This document shows, one piece after another, positions 33,221 to 42,449 of a stretch of 64,000 bases of DNA. The notes under the pieces were generated by a model. The model did not search any database. It had not been told where the DNA came from and saw nothing but the letters and a program-made list of their open reading frames with translations. This stretch comes from Falsiroseomonas algicola (GTDB lineage Bacteria; Pseudomonadota; Alphaproteobacteria; Acetobacterales; Acetobacteraceae), in NCBI RefSeq assembly GCF_011040385.1, contig NZ_JAAIKB010000016.1, positions 35,344-99,343 on the forward strand. Reading direction: 5' to 3'. The stretch's first letter is position 1. Each line of letters starts with the position of its first letter. The translations under genes were made by a program, and so were the position numbers.

Positions 33221-34355
33221 AAGCCGGAAGCCTGACGCAGCGATCGGAGGGAAGCGGCCGGCAGGCCGCGCCCCGCAGCGCGCGAAGCCGCGCATCGTCG
33301 AAGGGGTGCGTCGGCTCCAGCCAGCCGCCTTCGTCATTCTCGTTCCAGGCGTAGATGAGCGCCGTGCGCGGGGCCTGCGACCCCGCGAAGGCGATGGCGC
33401 GGCGCAGATGCGCCGCCAACTCCTCCGGCGTCGGCGCGGCGTAGTGGCGGTCCATCGCTTCGCCGGGGCGTTGCCAGCCCTCCCACGGTACGGGATTCTG
33501 GACTCGCGGCCGCCGGTCCCAGCCTGTCATCGCCGTCGGCACCACGGGGATGCCGAGCGCGGCCTGCGCCGCCCAGCCACGCTCCGCCGTCTGCGCCAAT
33601 GCTGCATAGGGCGCCGCCCTCGCGCCGGCCTGCCAGGCATAGGCGGAGACGCCATCGAGGCCGAGCAGCGGCACCCAGCGCCATGCCTGGTCGGGCACCG
33701 GTGTCATCAGCACGATGAAGGGATCGCCCGCGCCGGCCTGCCGCGCCCGCTGCCGGAAGCCGTCCACCGCGGCACGCAGTCCCGCGATGCCGCCCCAGGC
33801 CTGCGTGATCAGGTCGTCGGAGAGGAAGCCCAGGAAGTAGAGCGGGCGGCCGCCGACGCGCTGGCAATCCGCGTCCGCCAGCAGGGCGGGATGGGTGGCC
33901 AGCGCCTCCCCCGGCGCATCGCGGCTTCCCCAGCGCACGGCCTCGCAGAGCAGGGCGAACTTCACCCGGTGCCGCGCGGCGCTGGCCCGATACAGCCGGA
34001 AACCCTCGCTCATGGAGGAAGCGGCGGGGTAGCTGACGAAGGCCCAGAAATCGATCCCGGCCGAGGCGGCCAGCGCGATCTGCCGGTCCATCACCGCCTG
34101 GTCGGGCGGCGGCATGCGGATGGGGCCGCCATCGGCCGGCACCTCCGCGAAGAAGGGTGCGCGGTGGCGCCAGGGGGCGGGGGTGAGGGCCCGTTCCACC
34201 GCCATGGTCGGCACCGACCCCGGCGCGTACCAGGCATCCCAGCGGATGGCGCCGATGGCGACCGGCGCGGGCTGCGCCCAGGCAGGCTGTACAGGGCCGG
34301 GCAGCGCCATCGCGCCGAGCCCGGCCAGGAAGGCGCGGCGCGACGCCACGATCAT
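33216..34355 (-). CDS. Exported GH99-like (WbsX-type) protein
   Basis: This 379-aa protein begins with a signal peptide (about residues 1-27, 'RRAFLAGLGAMALPG', with twin Arg, so possibly Tat). The mature part resembles the glycoside-hydrolase-99-like domain of WbsX/WsaF proteins: 'GAIRWDAWYAPGS' at the start, 'IDFWAFVSYPAASS', 'YFLGFLSDDLITQAWGG', 'DGVSAYAWQ', 'GIPVVPTAMTGWDRRP' and 'RTALIYAWNENDEGGWLEPT' near the end, where the W-N-E-x-x-E-G-x-W-L-E-P block is characteristic. I chose ATG 34355; its first bases overlap the stop of the DUF3592 gene by ATGA. The long upstream extension of the frame is a shadow. The glycan substrate is unknown. Confidence 0.72.
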   Translation of the reverse strand: MIVASRRAFLAGLGAMALPGPVQPAWAQPAPVAIGAIRWDAWYAPGSVPTMAVERALTPAPWRHRAPFFAEVPADGGPIRMPPPDQAVMDRQIALAASAGIDFWAFVSYPAASSMSEGFRLYRASAARHRVKFALLCEAVRWGSRDAPGEALATHPALLADADCQRVGGRPLYFLGFLSDDLITQAWGGIAGLRAAVDGFRQRARQAGAGDPFIVLMTPVPDQAWRWVPLLGLDGVSAYAWQAGARAAPYAALAQTAERGWAAQAALGIPVVPTAMTGWDRRPRVQNPVPWEGWQRPGEAMDRHYAAPTPEELAAHLRRAIAFAGSQAPRTALIYAWNENDEGGWLEPTHPFDDARLRALRGAACRPLPSDRCVRLPAS

Positions 34356-34864
34356 CGCCAGGGCCAGAGCGGCCAGAAGCGGAGCCGCCCGCCCCACATG
34401 GCCCGCCAGAGTGGCGGCAGCAGGATCCAGGCGAGGCCCGCGATCAGCAGCGCCTCCACCACCAGGTCCCAATCCGATCCCTGCACCACGCTGCGCGATG
34501 GCGCGCGTGGATCGTAGCGGATCGGAATCCGTGAACCCTCCGAGGGCCATTGCCGCAGCGATGCGTTCTCCGCCTCCACGACCTGCCCATCCCGCGTCTC
34601 GAAGCGCAGCGTGACGAAGGGAAGAATCAGCCAGGACGGCACATCCTCGCCCCGCCGGATCGGCTCTCCATCCGGCTTGCGCAGCGGCACCACCGTCGCG
34701 ATCGCGGTGTCCGTGCGCTGCCAGGTCACCACCTTGTCCAGCACGGCGAGGCCGAGCACGAGCACGCAGCCCAGCAGCGCCAGCGCGAAGCGCTTGCGGA
34801 AGAAGGGCGGCGGCCAGGCGCCGGGGCGTTCCGGCGGCGTGGTCCAGGGGTTGTCCGGCGTCAT
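34352..34864 (-). CDS. DUF3592-type membrane protein
   Basis: This 170-aa protein has one hydrophobic helix near the N-terminus ('[20 protein letters not shown]') and one near the C-terminus ('[19 protein letters not shown]'). Between them is a beta-rich periplasmic domain with '[20 protein letters not shown]' and '[18 protein letters not shown]', the pattern of DUF3592 proteins. I chose ATG 34864; an upstream ATG at 34918 would add 18 Arg-rich residues. The 3' end overlaps the start of the GH99-like gene, so the pair is co-translated. Confidence 0.7.
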   Translation of the reverse strand: MTPDNPWTTPPERPGAWPPPFFRKRFALALLGCVLVLGLAVLDKVVTWQRTDTAIATVVPLRKPDGEPIRRGEDVPSWLILPFVTLRFETRDGQVVEAENASLRQWPSEGSRIPIRYDPRAPSRSVVQGSDWDLVVEALLIAGLAWILLPPLWRAMWGGRLRFWPLWPWR

Positions 34865-34947
34865 CGCAGGGGAGACCTGCCCGCGCCGCGGGCGTGCGGT
34901 CAAGCATCGCCCTTGCATGCGCGGGCGCAGCGGCTAGGGTGCCCGCG

Positions 34948-35448
34948 ATGGCGGCCTCCGATCCCTTCTGGCGCAGGAAGACCCTCGGCGCGATGACACG
35001 CGCCGAATGGGAAAGCCTCTGCGATGGCTGCGGCCGCTGCTGCCTGCACAAGCTGCGGGAGGAGGAGACGGAAGCCCTCCTCTGGACCCATGTCGGCTGC
35101 CGGCTGCTGGATGGCCAGACGGGCCGCTGCACCGACTACGCCAATCGCAAATCCCGTGTGCCGGACTGCGTGAAACTCACCCCGGCCAAGGTCGCGGCGA
35201 TCGACTGGCTGCCACCGACCTGCGCCTATCGCCTGCTGGCGGAAGGGCGCGACCTGCCCTGGTGGCACCCGCTGGTCTCCGGCGATGCGGAGACGGTGCA
35301 CAAGGCGGGCGTCTCCATCCGTGGCCGCATCGTGGCGGAACGCGATGCTGGCGCACTCGAGGACCATGTCGTCGCCTGGCCGGGCCGCGTGCCCAAGGCG
35401 GCGAAGCCGATCCCGCCCGTTCGGCGGGGATCGGATACCGAACTCTGA
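34948..35448 (+). CDS. YcgN-type cysteine cluster protein (UPF0260)
   Basis: This 166-aa cytoplasmic protein carries a Cys-rich metal-binding core: '[15 protein letters not shown]' (about residues 27-41), '[17 protein letters not shown]', '[10 protein letters not shown]' and '[10 protein letters not shown]'. The spacing matches the YcgN/YkgJ families, in which the cysteines are thought to bind Zn or an Fe-S cluster. ATG 34948 gives the conserved 'DPFWRRKTL' N-terminus. It is 19 bp upstream of the DapA-like gene, but this proximity need not mean a shared function. Confidence 0.88.
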   Translation: MAASDPFWRRKTLGAMTRAEWESLCDGCGRCCLHKLREEETEALLWTHVGCRLLDGQTGRCTDYANRKSRVPDCVKLTPAKVAAIDWLPPTCAYRLLAEGRDLPWWHPLVSGDAETVHKAGVSIRGRIVAERDAGALEDHVVAWPGRVPKAAKPIPPVRRGSDTEL

Positions 35449-35467
35449 AGGGAAGGACCCGGAGATC

Positions 35468-36406
35468 ATGAAGGACGCGCTTTTCGGCGGCATCAATGCC
35501 GCGGCCCTCACGGCGATGAACCCGGACCTCTCGCCGGACCTCGACACCTATGCCGCGCATTGCAAGTGGCTGCTGGCCAATGGCTGCAACGGCCTCGGCA
35601 TCCTCGGCACGACGGGCGAGGCGAACAGCTTCGGCTTCGATGAGCGCAAGATGATCCTGGAGGGCATCGTGGCCCGCGGCGTGCCCGCGACGCGCCTGAT
35701 GCCCGGCACGGGCTGCGCCAGCCTGATGGATACCGTCGAACTCACGAAGCATGCCAAGGCGCAGGGCTGCCGCGGCGTGCTGGTGCTGCCGCCCTTCTAC
35801 TACAAGGCGCCGAGCGATGACGGCCTCTTCGCCTATTTCAGCGAAGTCGTGAACCGCGTCGGTGGCGGCATCGCCATCTACCTCTACCACTTCCCGCAGC
35901 AGAGCGCGGTGCCCTTCAGCCTCGACCTGATCGGCCGCCTGCTGAAGGCCTTCCCCGGCGTCATCAAGGGCGTGAAGGATTCCTCGGGCGACTACGCCAA
36001 CATGAAGGCGATGATCGACAACTTCGCCAAGGACGGGTTCGAGGTCTATTCGGGCGCCGACAACTTCGTGCAGAAGATCCTGGCCGAGGGTGGTGCGGGC
36101 TGCATCACCGCCGCCGCCAACGTCAACGCCCGCTTCGGCCAGATCGTCTACCAGAAGCGCACGGGGCCGGAAGCCGATGCGGCGCAGGCCGTGCTGGACG
36201 CGACGCGCAAGGCCGCGACCGCCGTCGCCCTGATCCCCGGCCTCCGGGAAATCATCGCCCGCAGCACCGGCCATGATGGCTGGCGCGTGATCCGCCCGCC
36301 GCACCTGCCGCTCCAGGGCGATGAAGGCCAGAAGGCGTGGGATGCGATGCAGGCCGCCGGCGCGCTGCCGCTGGCGGGTATGGGCATGAAGGCCGCGGCC
36401 GAATGA
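35468..36406 (+). CDS. Dihydrodipicolinate synthase/N-acetylneuraminate lyase family aldolase
   Basis: This 312-aa class I aldolase has a (beta/alpha)8 barrel: 'GINAAALTAMNPDLSPDLDT', 'GCNGLGILGTTGEANSF' (the G-T-T-G-E phosphate/carboxylate loop), 'VLVLPPFYYKAPSDDGLFAY', 'IYLYHFPQQSAVPFS' (with the conserved Tyr), 'VIKGVKDSSGD' (Schiff-base Lys) and 'YSGADNFV'. Members cleave or form 2-keto-3-deoxy acids. This one is not adjacent to lysine genes, so a catabolic role is more likely than lysine synthesis. The start is ATG 35468 after AGGACCCGGAG. Its stop overlaps the start of the cupin gene by ATGA. Confidence 0.85.
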   Translation: MKDALFGGINAAALTAMNPDLSPDLDTYAAHCKWLLANGCNGLGILGTTGEANSFGFDERKMILEGIVARGVPATRLMPGTGCASLMDTVELTKHAKAQGCRGVLVLPPFYYKAPSDDGLFAYFSEVVNRVGGGIAIYLYHFPQQSAVPFSLDLIGRLLKAFPGVIKGVKDSSGDYANMKAMIDNFAKDGFEVYSGADNFVQKILAEGGAGCITAAANVNARFGQIVYQKRTGPEADAAQAVLDATRKAATAVALIPGLREIIARSTGHDGWRVIRPPHLPLQGDEGQKAWDAMQAAGALPLAGMGMKAAAE

Positions 36407-36717
36407 GCACGCCGCTCTCCTGCCGCGCGCCGGCCACGGGCACCGTCCAGATCGACGACGACAAGGTGAAGGTGACGCGCTGGGATTTCGATCCCGGCGC
36501 GGAGACCGGCTGGCATCGCCACGGCATGTCCTATGTCGTGACGCCGGTCACCGACGGCACGCTGCTGCTGGAACTGCCGGGCGGCCAGACCGCGACGGCG
36601 GAGCTCAAGGCCGGCGTAAGCTATGCCCGCGCCTTCGGCGTGGAGCACAACGTGGTCAATGCCGGGACCGCGCCGCTGTCCTTCGTTGAAGTGGAACTCA
36701 AGGCCTACACCGGCTGA
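36403..36717 (+). CDS. Cupin-domain protein
   Basis: This 104-aa single-domain cupin contains 'VKVTRWDFDPGAETGWHRHG' (G-x-x-x-x-x-H-x-H) and the second cupin motif 'AFGVEHNVVNAGTAPLSFVE'. Such proteins bind a divalent metal and act as isomerases, dioxygenases or sensors of small carboxylates. Translational coupling to the DapA-like aldolase suggests a shared substrate. It ends six bases before a strong hairpin at 36724-36749. Confidence 0.8.
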   Translation: MSTPLSCRAPATGTVQIDDDKVKVTRWDFDPGAETGWHRHGMSYVVTPVTDGTLLLELPGGQTATAELKAGVSYARAFGVEHNVVNAGTAPLSFVEVELKAYTG

Positions 36718-36723
36718 CGCTTC

Positions 36724-36801
36724 GGCCGGCATGCCTCGGCATGCCGGCCTCGCCTTTGCAGATCGCGCGATTCAGACGTTACGGCGACGCCGCCGAACGT
36801 C
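36724..36801. terminator. Two hairpins between the convergent cupin and EamA genes
   Basis: GGCCGGCATGCC (36724-36735) and GGCATGCCGGCC (36738-36749) form a perfect 12-bp inverted repeat with a 2-base gap. GACGTT (36775-36780) pairs with AACGTC (36796-36801) around an inner CGGCG/CGCCG stem, overlapping the stop of the minus-strand EamA gene. The gap between the two stop codons is 82 bp, so this is probably a bidirectional terminator. Confidence 0.6.
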
Positions 36802-37678
36802 ATCGCGCTCGGGCAAGCGTCACCAGGGCGAGCCCTGAGAAGATGAGCGCCGCGGCTGGCAGAGTGAGCCAGCCCGGCACCTCCCCGAACAGCAGGAAAC
36901 CGTAGGCCAGCCCCGCCAGGGTGATCAGGTAGGAGACCTGGCTGGTCACCATGCCGCCCGCGCTGACCAGCAGGCGGAAATAGAGCAGGTAGGCGGCGGC
37001 GGTGATCACGCCCTGCGCCAGCAGCAGCAACGCGATGCCGAGGCTCGGCGGCGGGCCGAGATGGCCGAGCAGCAGCGCCATCACCAGCACCGATCCCGCC
37101 GCCCCCACCAGCGTGCCCGCGGCCTGCGCCAGCGGCGTGCTGCCCGGCACGGCGAGCTTCACCGACAGCAGGTTCGACAGCGCGTAGCAGACCGGCGTCA
37201 GCACCATCAGCGCGGCCCAGGGCAGCAGCGCGGGATCGGGCAGCGCGGCCCCCGGCGCCATGGCCAGCGCCACGCCCGCGACGCAGAGCGCCGCGCCCAG
37301 CAGGATGCGCGGCGTCGCACGCTCGATCCCCGCCAGTGCGAAGAACAGCGTGCTGAGCAGCCCCGACAGCGGCACGAGCAGCGCGAACAACCCCGCCGGC
37401 GCGCGCATCAGCCCGGTGAAGGCGAAGAGGTTGGCGCAGGCAAGCCCGATGAAGCCGCCGCTGACGTAGTGGACCAGATGCGGCCGTGACCATCGCGGCA
37501 TGTCGCGGCGTCGCGCGCAGACGCCCAGCAGCACCACGGCGCTGATCACCGCCGCGATGGTCGCGACGCCAAGCGGCATCATCCCTTGTGCCATCGCCAG
37601 TTTCGCCATCGCCGGCGTCAGCCCCCAGCTGGCGCCGAGGGCTAGGAGCGCGAGCGCGATGGAAAGGCGTTGGGGCAT
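36800..37678 (-). CDS. EamA (DMT-superfamily) transporter
   Basis: This 292-aa inner-membrane protein has ten predicted helices and two EamA repeats: the first opens 'LALLALGASWGLTPAMAKLA', the second 'LLPWAALMVLTPVCYALSNL'. It resembles RhaT/YdcZ-type metabolite exporters. Start ATG 37678 was chosen because it directly precedes the first helix; the frame continues upstream only as a shadow of the metallopeptidase gene on the other strand. The substrate cannot be predicted. The promoter region is the 75-bp gap to the divergent metallopeptidase gene. Confidence 0.85.
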   Translation of the reverse strand: MPQRLSIALALLALGASWGLTPAMAKLAMAQGMMPLGVATIAAVISAVVLLGVCARRRDMPRWSRPHLVHYVSGGFIGLACANLFAFTGLMRAPAGLFALLVPLSGLLSTLFFALAGIERATPRILLGAALCVAGVALAMAPGAALPDPALLPWAALMVLTPVCYALSNLLSVKLAVPGSTPLAQAAGTLVGAAGSVLVMALLLGHLGPPPSLGIALLLLAQGVITAAAYLLYFRLLVSAGGMVTSQVSYLITLAGLAYGFLLFGEVPGWLTLPAAALIFSGLALVTLARAR

Positions 37679-37753
37679 GCCGGTTAACACGGCGTCAGGA
37701 CATCGGATGTCAAGCGGTTGAATCGCACGGTGCCTTCGCGCCATGGTGGGTCG

Positions 37754-38476
37754 ATGCTCCCCGAATCGGAACTGATCACGCTGCCCGCCGCGAAGGGCCA
37801 TCTGGCGCCGCCGGCGCGATGCCTGGTGCGCTGGCAATCCTCCTCGCGCGCGCGCCGCGTCTCCATGCGCATCTGCCCGAAGCAGGGCGCCGTCGTCGTC
37901 ATCCTGCCGCCGGGCAAGGGGCGCCGCGCGGGCCTCGCGCTGCTGCGCGAACACGGCGACTGGGCGATGGAACGGCTTGCCGCGCTGGCCCCCGCCGTGC
38001 CCTTCGAACCCGACGCCACCGTGCTGCTGGGCGGTGCGCCACATCGCATCCGCCACGATCCCGCGGCACGCGGCGGGGCCTTCCTCGAGGGACGCGACAT
38101 CGTCGTGGCCGGCGATCCCGCCTTCCTCCGCCGCCGCGTCGGCGACTTCATGCGGGCGGAGGCGCGCCGCCGCATCCGATCCCTCATCGGCCCGCATGCG
38201 GAGGCGCTGGGCGTGAAGCCGCGCGCGCTGCGGCTCAAGGATACGCGCAGCCGCTGGGGCAGCTGCGCGCCGGACGGCACGCTCGCCTTCTCCTGGCGCC
38301 TGGTGATGGCGCCGGATTGGGTGCTGGACTACGTGGTGGCGCATGAGGTCGCGCATCTGCGGGAGCTCAACCACTCCGCCCGCTTCTGGGCGCATGTCGA
38401 GAAGCTGACGCCGCATCGCGAGGATGCGGTGGAATGGCTGCGGGTGGAGGGGCCGGCGCTCTTGCGCGTCGGCTGA
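37754..38476 (+). CDS. YgjP/SprT-like zinc metallopeptidase
   Basis: This 240-aa protein has the M48-like zinc-binding motif 'VAHEVAHLRELNHSARFW' (H-E-x-x-H with a third ligand downstream). It is preceded by 'LRLKDTRSRWGSCAPDGTL' and 'WRLVMAPDWVLDYVV', the conserved core of YgjP-type (DUF45) proteins, and ends with 'LTPHREDAVEWL'. The N-terminal third is a beta-rich region. I chose ATG 37754; TTG 37718 would extend it by 12 residues. The role in vivo is unknown. It is followed 41 bp later by an SDR gene with its own strong ribosome-binding site. Confidence 0.85.
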   Translation: MLPESELITLPAAKGHLAPPARCLVRWQSSSRARRVSMRICPKQGAVVVILPPGKGRRAGLALLREHGDWAMERLAALAPAVPFEPDATVLLGGAPHRIRHDPAARGGAFLEGRDIVVAGDPAFLRRRVGDFMRAEARRRIRSLIGPHAEALGVKPRALRLKDTRSRWGSCAPDGTLAFSWRLVMAPDWVLDYVVAHEVAHLRELNHSARFWAHVEKLTPHREDAVEWLRVEGPALLRVG

Positions 38477-38517
38477 TCCGGGGCGACATGCGGCCTCTCA
38501 ACCAGGAGGGGCCGGCC

Positions 38518-39276
38518 ATGACCGAGCGCATCATCCTCGTCACCGGCGCGACCGCGGGCTTCGGCCTTTCGATCGCGCGGCGCTTCGCGGCCGATGGCTG
38601 GCGCGTCGTCGCCACCGGCCGGCGCGGTGACCGCCTGGCCGCGCTGGTGGAGGAACTGGGCCCGGCGCGCTGCCATTCCGTGCCGCTCGACGTGCGGGAC
38701 CGCAAGGCCGTGCTGGCGGAGATCGAGGCGCTGCCCGGCAGCTTCCGCGCCATCGATGTCGTCGTGAACAATGCGGGCCTCGCCGCCGGGCTCGACCCCG
38801 CGCAGGGCGCGGACCTCGACGATTGGGACGCGATGGTGGACACCAACTGCAAGGGGCTGATGTACGTCACCCGCGCCGTGCTGCCTGGGATGGTGACGCG
38901 GGATCGCGGGCACATCGTCAACATCGGCTCGACCGCCGGCGAATGGCCCTATCCCGGCGGCAATGTCTATGGCGCCACCAAGGCCTTCGTCCGCCAGTTC
39001 AGCCACAACCTGCGCGCCGACCTCTTCGGCACGCAGATCCGCGTGACGGAGATCGAGCCGGGCCTGGTCGGCGGCACGGAGTTCAGCGCGGTGCGCTTCA
39101 AGGGCGATGCCGCCAAGGCCGCCGCCCCCTATGCGGGGACGGATCCGCTGACGCCCGACGACATCGCCGATGCCGTGCACTGGGCCGTCTCCCGCCCCGC
39201 CCGCGTGAACATCAACACGATGCAGCTGATGCCGGTGGCGCAGAGCTTCGGACCGCTGCGGGTCCACAAGGCCTGA
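38518..39276 (+). CDS. SDR oxidoreductase (YdfG-like 3-hydroxy acid dehydrogenase)
   Basis: This 252-aa classical SDR has 'LVTGATAGFGLSIARRF' (glycine motif), 'VATGRRGDRL' (Arg pair suggesting NADP+), 'VVNNAGLAAGLDPAQGADL', catalytic Ser in 'IVNIGSTAGEWPYPGG' and 'YGATKAFVRQFSHNL' (Tyr-x-x-x-Lys). The sequence and the C-terminal 'PARVNINTMQLMPVAQSFG' match YdfG, an NADP-dependent dehydrogenase of 3-hydroxy acids such as L-allo-threonine and 3-hydroxypropionate. AGGAGGGG precedes ATG 38518. The stop codon overlaps the start of the next gene by one base. Confidence 0.88.
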   Translation: MTERIILVTGATAGFGLSIARRFAADGWRVVATGRRGDRLAALVEELGPARCHSVPLDVRDRKAVLAEIEALPGSFRAIDVVVNNAGLAAGLDPAQGADLDDWDAMVDTNCKGLMYVTRAVLPGMVTRDRGHIVNIGSTAGEWPYPGGNVYGATKAFVRQFSHNLRADLFGTQIRVTEIEPGLVGGTEFSAVRFKGDAAKAAAPYAGTDPLTPDDIADAVHWAVSRPARVNINTMQLMPVAQSFGPLRVHKA

Positions 39277-39659
39277 TGGCGTCGCCGCCGGAACAGGGAT
39301 CCCGCGCGCTGCGGCGCGTGGTGCGCGGCTTCACGGCCGCCACCATCGCCTCCATGGCCGCGGGCATCTGGCTGAGCATCGCCACGACGGACTGGATGTG
39401 GTTCGCGCGGTCCGGCGCCGTCATCACCGCTCTCGGCCTGGTGCTGGCCAGCCGGAAGGTGCTGATCGCGCGCGCCGATCTGATGGCGCTGCTGCAGGAC
39501 ATGGAACGCGTGGATGGTGCGGAGCGCACGGCGCGGCTCGAGAGCTTCAAGCGCCTGCAGCGTGACCTCGACCGCCAGGTGATGGAGAAGGCCGGCTTCG
39601 CGCTGCTGATCCTGGGCACGCTGGTCTGGGGCTTCGGGGACCTCGTCGGCCGGATCTAG
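39276..39659 (+). CDS. Hypothetical membrane protein (127 aa)
   Basis: This 127-aa protein has three hydrophobic stretches: '[19 protein letters not shown]', '[20 protein letters not shown]' and, at the C-terminus, '[18 protein letters not shown]'. They are separated by a charged segment ('[20 protein letters not shown]'), suggesting an amphipathic cytoplasmic loop. It starts at ATG 39276, one base into the stop of the SDR gene (TGATG), so it is co-translated with it. I recognise no family. Confidence 0.65.
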   Translation: MASPPEQGSRALRRVVRGFTAATIASMAAGIWLSIATTDWMWFARSGAVITALGLVLASRKVLIARADLMALLQDMERVDGAERTARLESFKRLQRDLDRQVMEKAGFALLILGTLVWGFGDLVGRI

Positions 39660-39805
39660 CCCGGCTTCTCCGCTGCGCTTTGCGCTTGCCGCCCGCGCCG
39701 GTTTTGGTCATGGAATGTCGCGGGAGTCATCCACCGGCCATCTGGCGGCAGGATGAGGTCACCGGGGACACCGGGCCAGGCAAGAAAGACGGGGAGCGGA
39801 CGGGA

Positions 39806-40258
39806 ATGATCGACCTGATGGTCAATGGGCAGGCGCGTCGGGTGGATGCCGACCCGGACATGCCGCTGCTCTGGGCGCTGCGCGACATGCTGGGTCTCAC
39901 CGGCACGAAGTATGGCTGCGGCATCGCGCAATGCGGTGCCTGCACCGTGCATGTGGATGGCGCGCCGACGCGGTCCTGCCAGACGCGCATCGGCGACCTG
40001 GCCGGCCGCCGCATCACCACGATCGAGGGCTTGCACCCCGAGGGACAGCACCCGCTGCAGCAAGCCTGGGTGGCGGCGCAGGTGCCGCAATGCGGCTTCT
40101 GCCAGTCCGGCCAGATCATGTCCGCCGCCGCGCTGCTGGCGGAGAACCGCCGCCCCTCGGACGCCGACATCGATGCCGCCATGGCCGGCAACATCTGCCG
40201 CTGCGGCACCTATCCCCGCATCCGCGCCGCCATCCATGACGCGGCCGCCAAGGCCTGA
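39806..40258 (+). CDS. iorA: (2Fe-2S)-binding subunit of a molybdenum hydroxylase (IorA-like)
   Basis: This 150-aa protein has two [2Fe-2S] domains: the plant-ferredoxin type with '[16 protein letters not shown]' and a later Cys ('TRSCQTRIG'), and the helical type with '[16 protein letters not shown]' and '[11 protein letters not shown]'. It transfers electrons from the molybdenum site of the partner subunit encoded 15 bp downstream. The arrangement without an FAD subunit matches isoquinoline 1-oxidoreductase and related aldehyde dehydrogenases. ATG 39806 gives the conserved 'MIDLMVNGQ' start; the frame's earlier ATG at 39680 would add an unusual 42-residue extension. Confidence 0.9.
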   Translation: MIDLMVNGQARRVDADPDMPLLWALRDMLGLTGTKYGCGIAQCGACTVHVDGAPTRSCQTRIGDLAGRRITTIEGLHPEGQHPLQQAWVAAQVPQCGFCQSGQIMSAAALLAENRRPSDADIDAAMAGNICRCGTYPRIRAAIHDAAAKA

Positions 40259-40273
40259 GGGGGAGCACTGACC

Positions 40274-42445
40274 ATGGATGGCATGATCGAACGCCGCACG
40301 CTTCTCGCCACCGGCGCCGCCGCGCTGGTGGTGCCCCTCGCCCCCGCTTCCGCGCAGCAGGCGCCGCCCCCCGTCATCACCGCCGCCGCCGCCAACAGCC
40401 CGAATGGCGGGGTGGGGCAGGTGACGGCCTTCCTCCGCATCGCGCCCGATGGCCGCGTCACCTTCGCCTCCCCGGTCACGGAGATGGGGCAGGGCACGCA
40501 TACCTCCCACGCCATGATCGTGGCGGATGAACTCGACGTGCCGCTGGCGCAGGTGACGGTGGTGGCCGGCCAGCCGGAACCGGCGCTCCGCCTGCAGCCC
40601 GTGAACGAGATGTATTCCGGCGCCAGCTTCGGCATCCGCTTCTGGCATGACCGCATCCGCCGCGCCTGCGCCCAGGCCCGCGGCGCGCTGGTGCAGGCCG
40701 CGGCCGAGCGGCTCGGCGTCGCCGCGGATACGCTCTCCACTGCCGAGGGCCGCGTCACCCATGCCGCCAGCAACCGTTCGGTCCCCTATGCCGAGCTGGT
40801 CGAGGCTGCATCGCGCCTGCCGCTGGCGGAGACGCCGCGGATCAAGCCCGCGGCGGAGCGCCGTGTCACGGGCCGTGCCGCACCGCGCATGGACATCCCG
40901 GCCAAGACCAATGGCAGCGCCATCTATGGCCATGACATCCGCCTGCCGAACATGGCCTATGCGGTGGCGCGGCTCTCGCCGGTGTTCGGTGCGGAACTCG
41001 ATGGCTTCGACCGCGCCTCCATCAGCGCCATCCGCGGCATCATCGACGTCGTCGCGCTGAAGAACGGCGTCGCGGTGGTGGCGGAGAACAGCTGGGCCGC
41101 GATGGAGGGCGCGAAGCGCATCACCATCCGCTTCAAGCCGACGCCGGAGCAGAACCTGGACAGCGCGGAGCTCTCCCGCCGCCTGCGCGCCGGCCTCGAA
41201 GGCGGCCCCGCCACCCGCCCGCGCAACGATGGCGACGTGGACGCCGCGCTCTCCGGCGCCGCCCGCGTGGTGGAGGCGACCTATGAGGTTCCCTTCCTCG
41301 CGCATGCGCCGATGGAGACGGAGAACGCCACCGTCCACATTCAGGGTGACAAGGTGGAGGTCTGGGCCTCCACCCAGCACCAGGATTGGTGCGCGCGGGA
41401 CGCCGCGCGCGTCGCGGGCGTGCCGCGGGAGAATGTCGTCATCCACACGCCGATGACCGGCGGCGGCTTCGGCCGGCGCCTGCACACGGAAGTGGTGGAG
41501 CAGGCGACCACCGTCGCGAAGGCGATCAACCGCCCGGTCAAGCTGATCTGGACGCGGGAGGATGAGTTCGCCCAATCCTATTGGCGTCCCGCCTTCGCGG
41601 CGAAGCTGCGGGCGGCCGTCGATGCGGAGGGCAAGGTCACGGGCCTCGCCATCCGCGCCGCGGGGCAGTCCGTGATGGGGGATTACCGCCCCGCCCTCTT
41701 CGCCGGGCCGCTGCGCGGCAACGACCCCTTCGCCCTGCAATCCATCGCCGATACCCGCCGCTACGATTTCGGCGCCTTCCGCGCGGAATGGCACCGGGTG
41801 GAGGCCGCGCCGAAGGTCTGGCTCTGGCGCTCCGTCGGCGGGTCGCAGATGTGCTTCTTCCTGGAGAGCTTCCTGGACGAGGTCGCGGCCGCGACACGCA
41901 AGGACCCCTATGCGCTGCGCCGCGAATTGCTGGCCAAGGACGCCCGCGCGCTCCGCGTGCTGGACACCGCCGCGCAGCGCGGCGGCTGGCAATCCGCGCC
42001 GCCCGCCGGCCGCCACCGCGGCATCGCCTTCGTCGACCTCTATGACAGCCTGGTCGCGCAGGTGGCGGAGGTCTCCGTCACCGGCAACGAGGTGCGCGTC
42101 CACAAGGTCTCCGTCGTCATCGATTGCGGGGACGTGGTGAACCCGGACAGCGTCGAGGCGCAGATGCAGGGCAGCGTCATCTGGGGGCTCTCCTCCATGG
42201 CGCTGGAAGGCGTCACCCTGAAGGATGGCGCGGCGGAACAGCGCAACTTCGACACCTACCCGATCCTCCGCATCGGATCGGCGCCCGCGGTGGATGTGAC
42301 CATCATCCGGAGCGGCGAGCGCACGGGCGGCGTCGGCGAACCCGGCGTGCCGCCCGTGGCGCCGGCCGTCTGCAACGCGATCTTCGCCGCGACGGGGCGG
42401 CGGGTGCGGAGCCTGCCGCTGGCGAGCCAGGGGCTGAACGTCTGA
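40274..42445 (+). CDS. iorB: Molybdopterin-binding subunit of a molybdenum hydroxylase (IorB-like)
   Basis: This 723-aa protein carries a twin-arginine signal ('ERRTLLATGAAALVVPLAPA', cleaved near residue 28), so the mature complex is probably periplasmic, with the small Fe-S subunit carried along. The molybdenum domain shows 'SPVTEMGQGTHTSHAMIVAD', 'QPVNEMYSGASFGIRF', 'MTGGGFGRRLHTE' and, near the C-terminus, the catalytic Glu in 'TGGVGEPGVPPVAPAV'. The family oxidises N-heterocycles or aldehydes with water as oxygen source and normally passes electrons to a cytochrome, which is not encoded next to it here. It is followed by a terminator hairpin at 42450-42472. Confidence 0.9.
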   Translation: MDGMIERRTLLATGAAALVVPLAPASAQQAPPPVITAAAANSPNGGVGQVTAFLRIAPDGRVTFASPVTEMGQGTHTSHAMIVADELDVPLAQVTVVAGQPEPALRLQPVNEMYSGASFGIRFWHDRIRRACAQARGALVQAAAERLGVAADTLSTAEGRVTHAASNRSVPYAELVEAASRLPLAETPRIKPAAERRVTGRAAPRMDIPAKTNGSAIYGHDIRLPNMAYAVARLSPVFGAELDGFDRASISAIRGIIDVVALKNGVAVVAENSWAAMEGAKRITIRFKPTPEQNLDSAELSRRLRAGLEGGPATRPRNDGDVDAALSGAARVVEATYEVPFLAHAPMETENATVHIQGDKVEVWASTQHQDWCARDAARVAGVPRENVVIHTPMTGGGFGRRLHTEVVEQATTVAKAINRPVKLIWTREDEFAQSYWRPAFAAKLRAAVDAEGKVTGLAIRAAGQSVMGDYRPALFAGPLRGNDPFALQSIADTRRYDFGAFRAEWHRVEAAPKVWLWRSVGGSQMCFFLESFLDEVAAATRKDPYALRRELLAKDARALRVLDTAAQRGGWQSAPPAGRHRGIAFVDLYDSLVAQVAEVSVTGNEVRVHKVSVVIDCGDVVNPDSVEAQMQGSVIWGLSSMALEGVTLKDGAAEQRNFDTYPILRIGSAPAVDVTIIRSGERTGGVGEPGVPPVAPAVCNAIFAATGRRVRSLPLASQGLNV

Positions 42446-42449
42446 CGGG

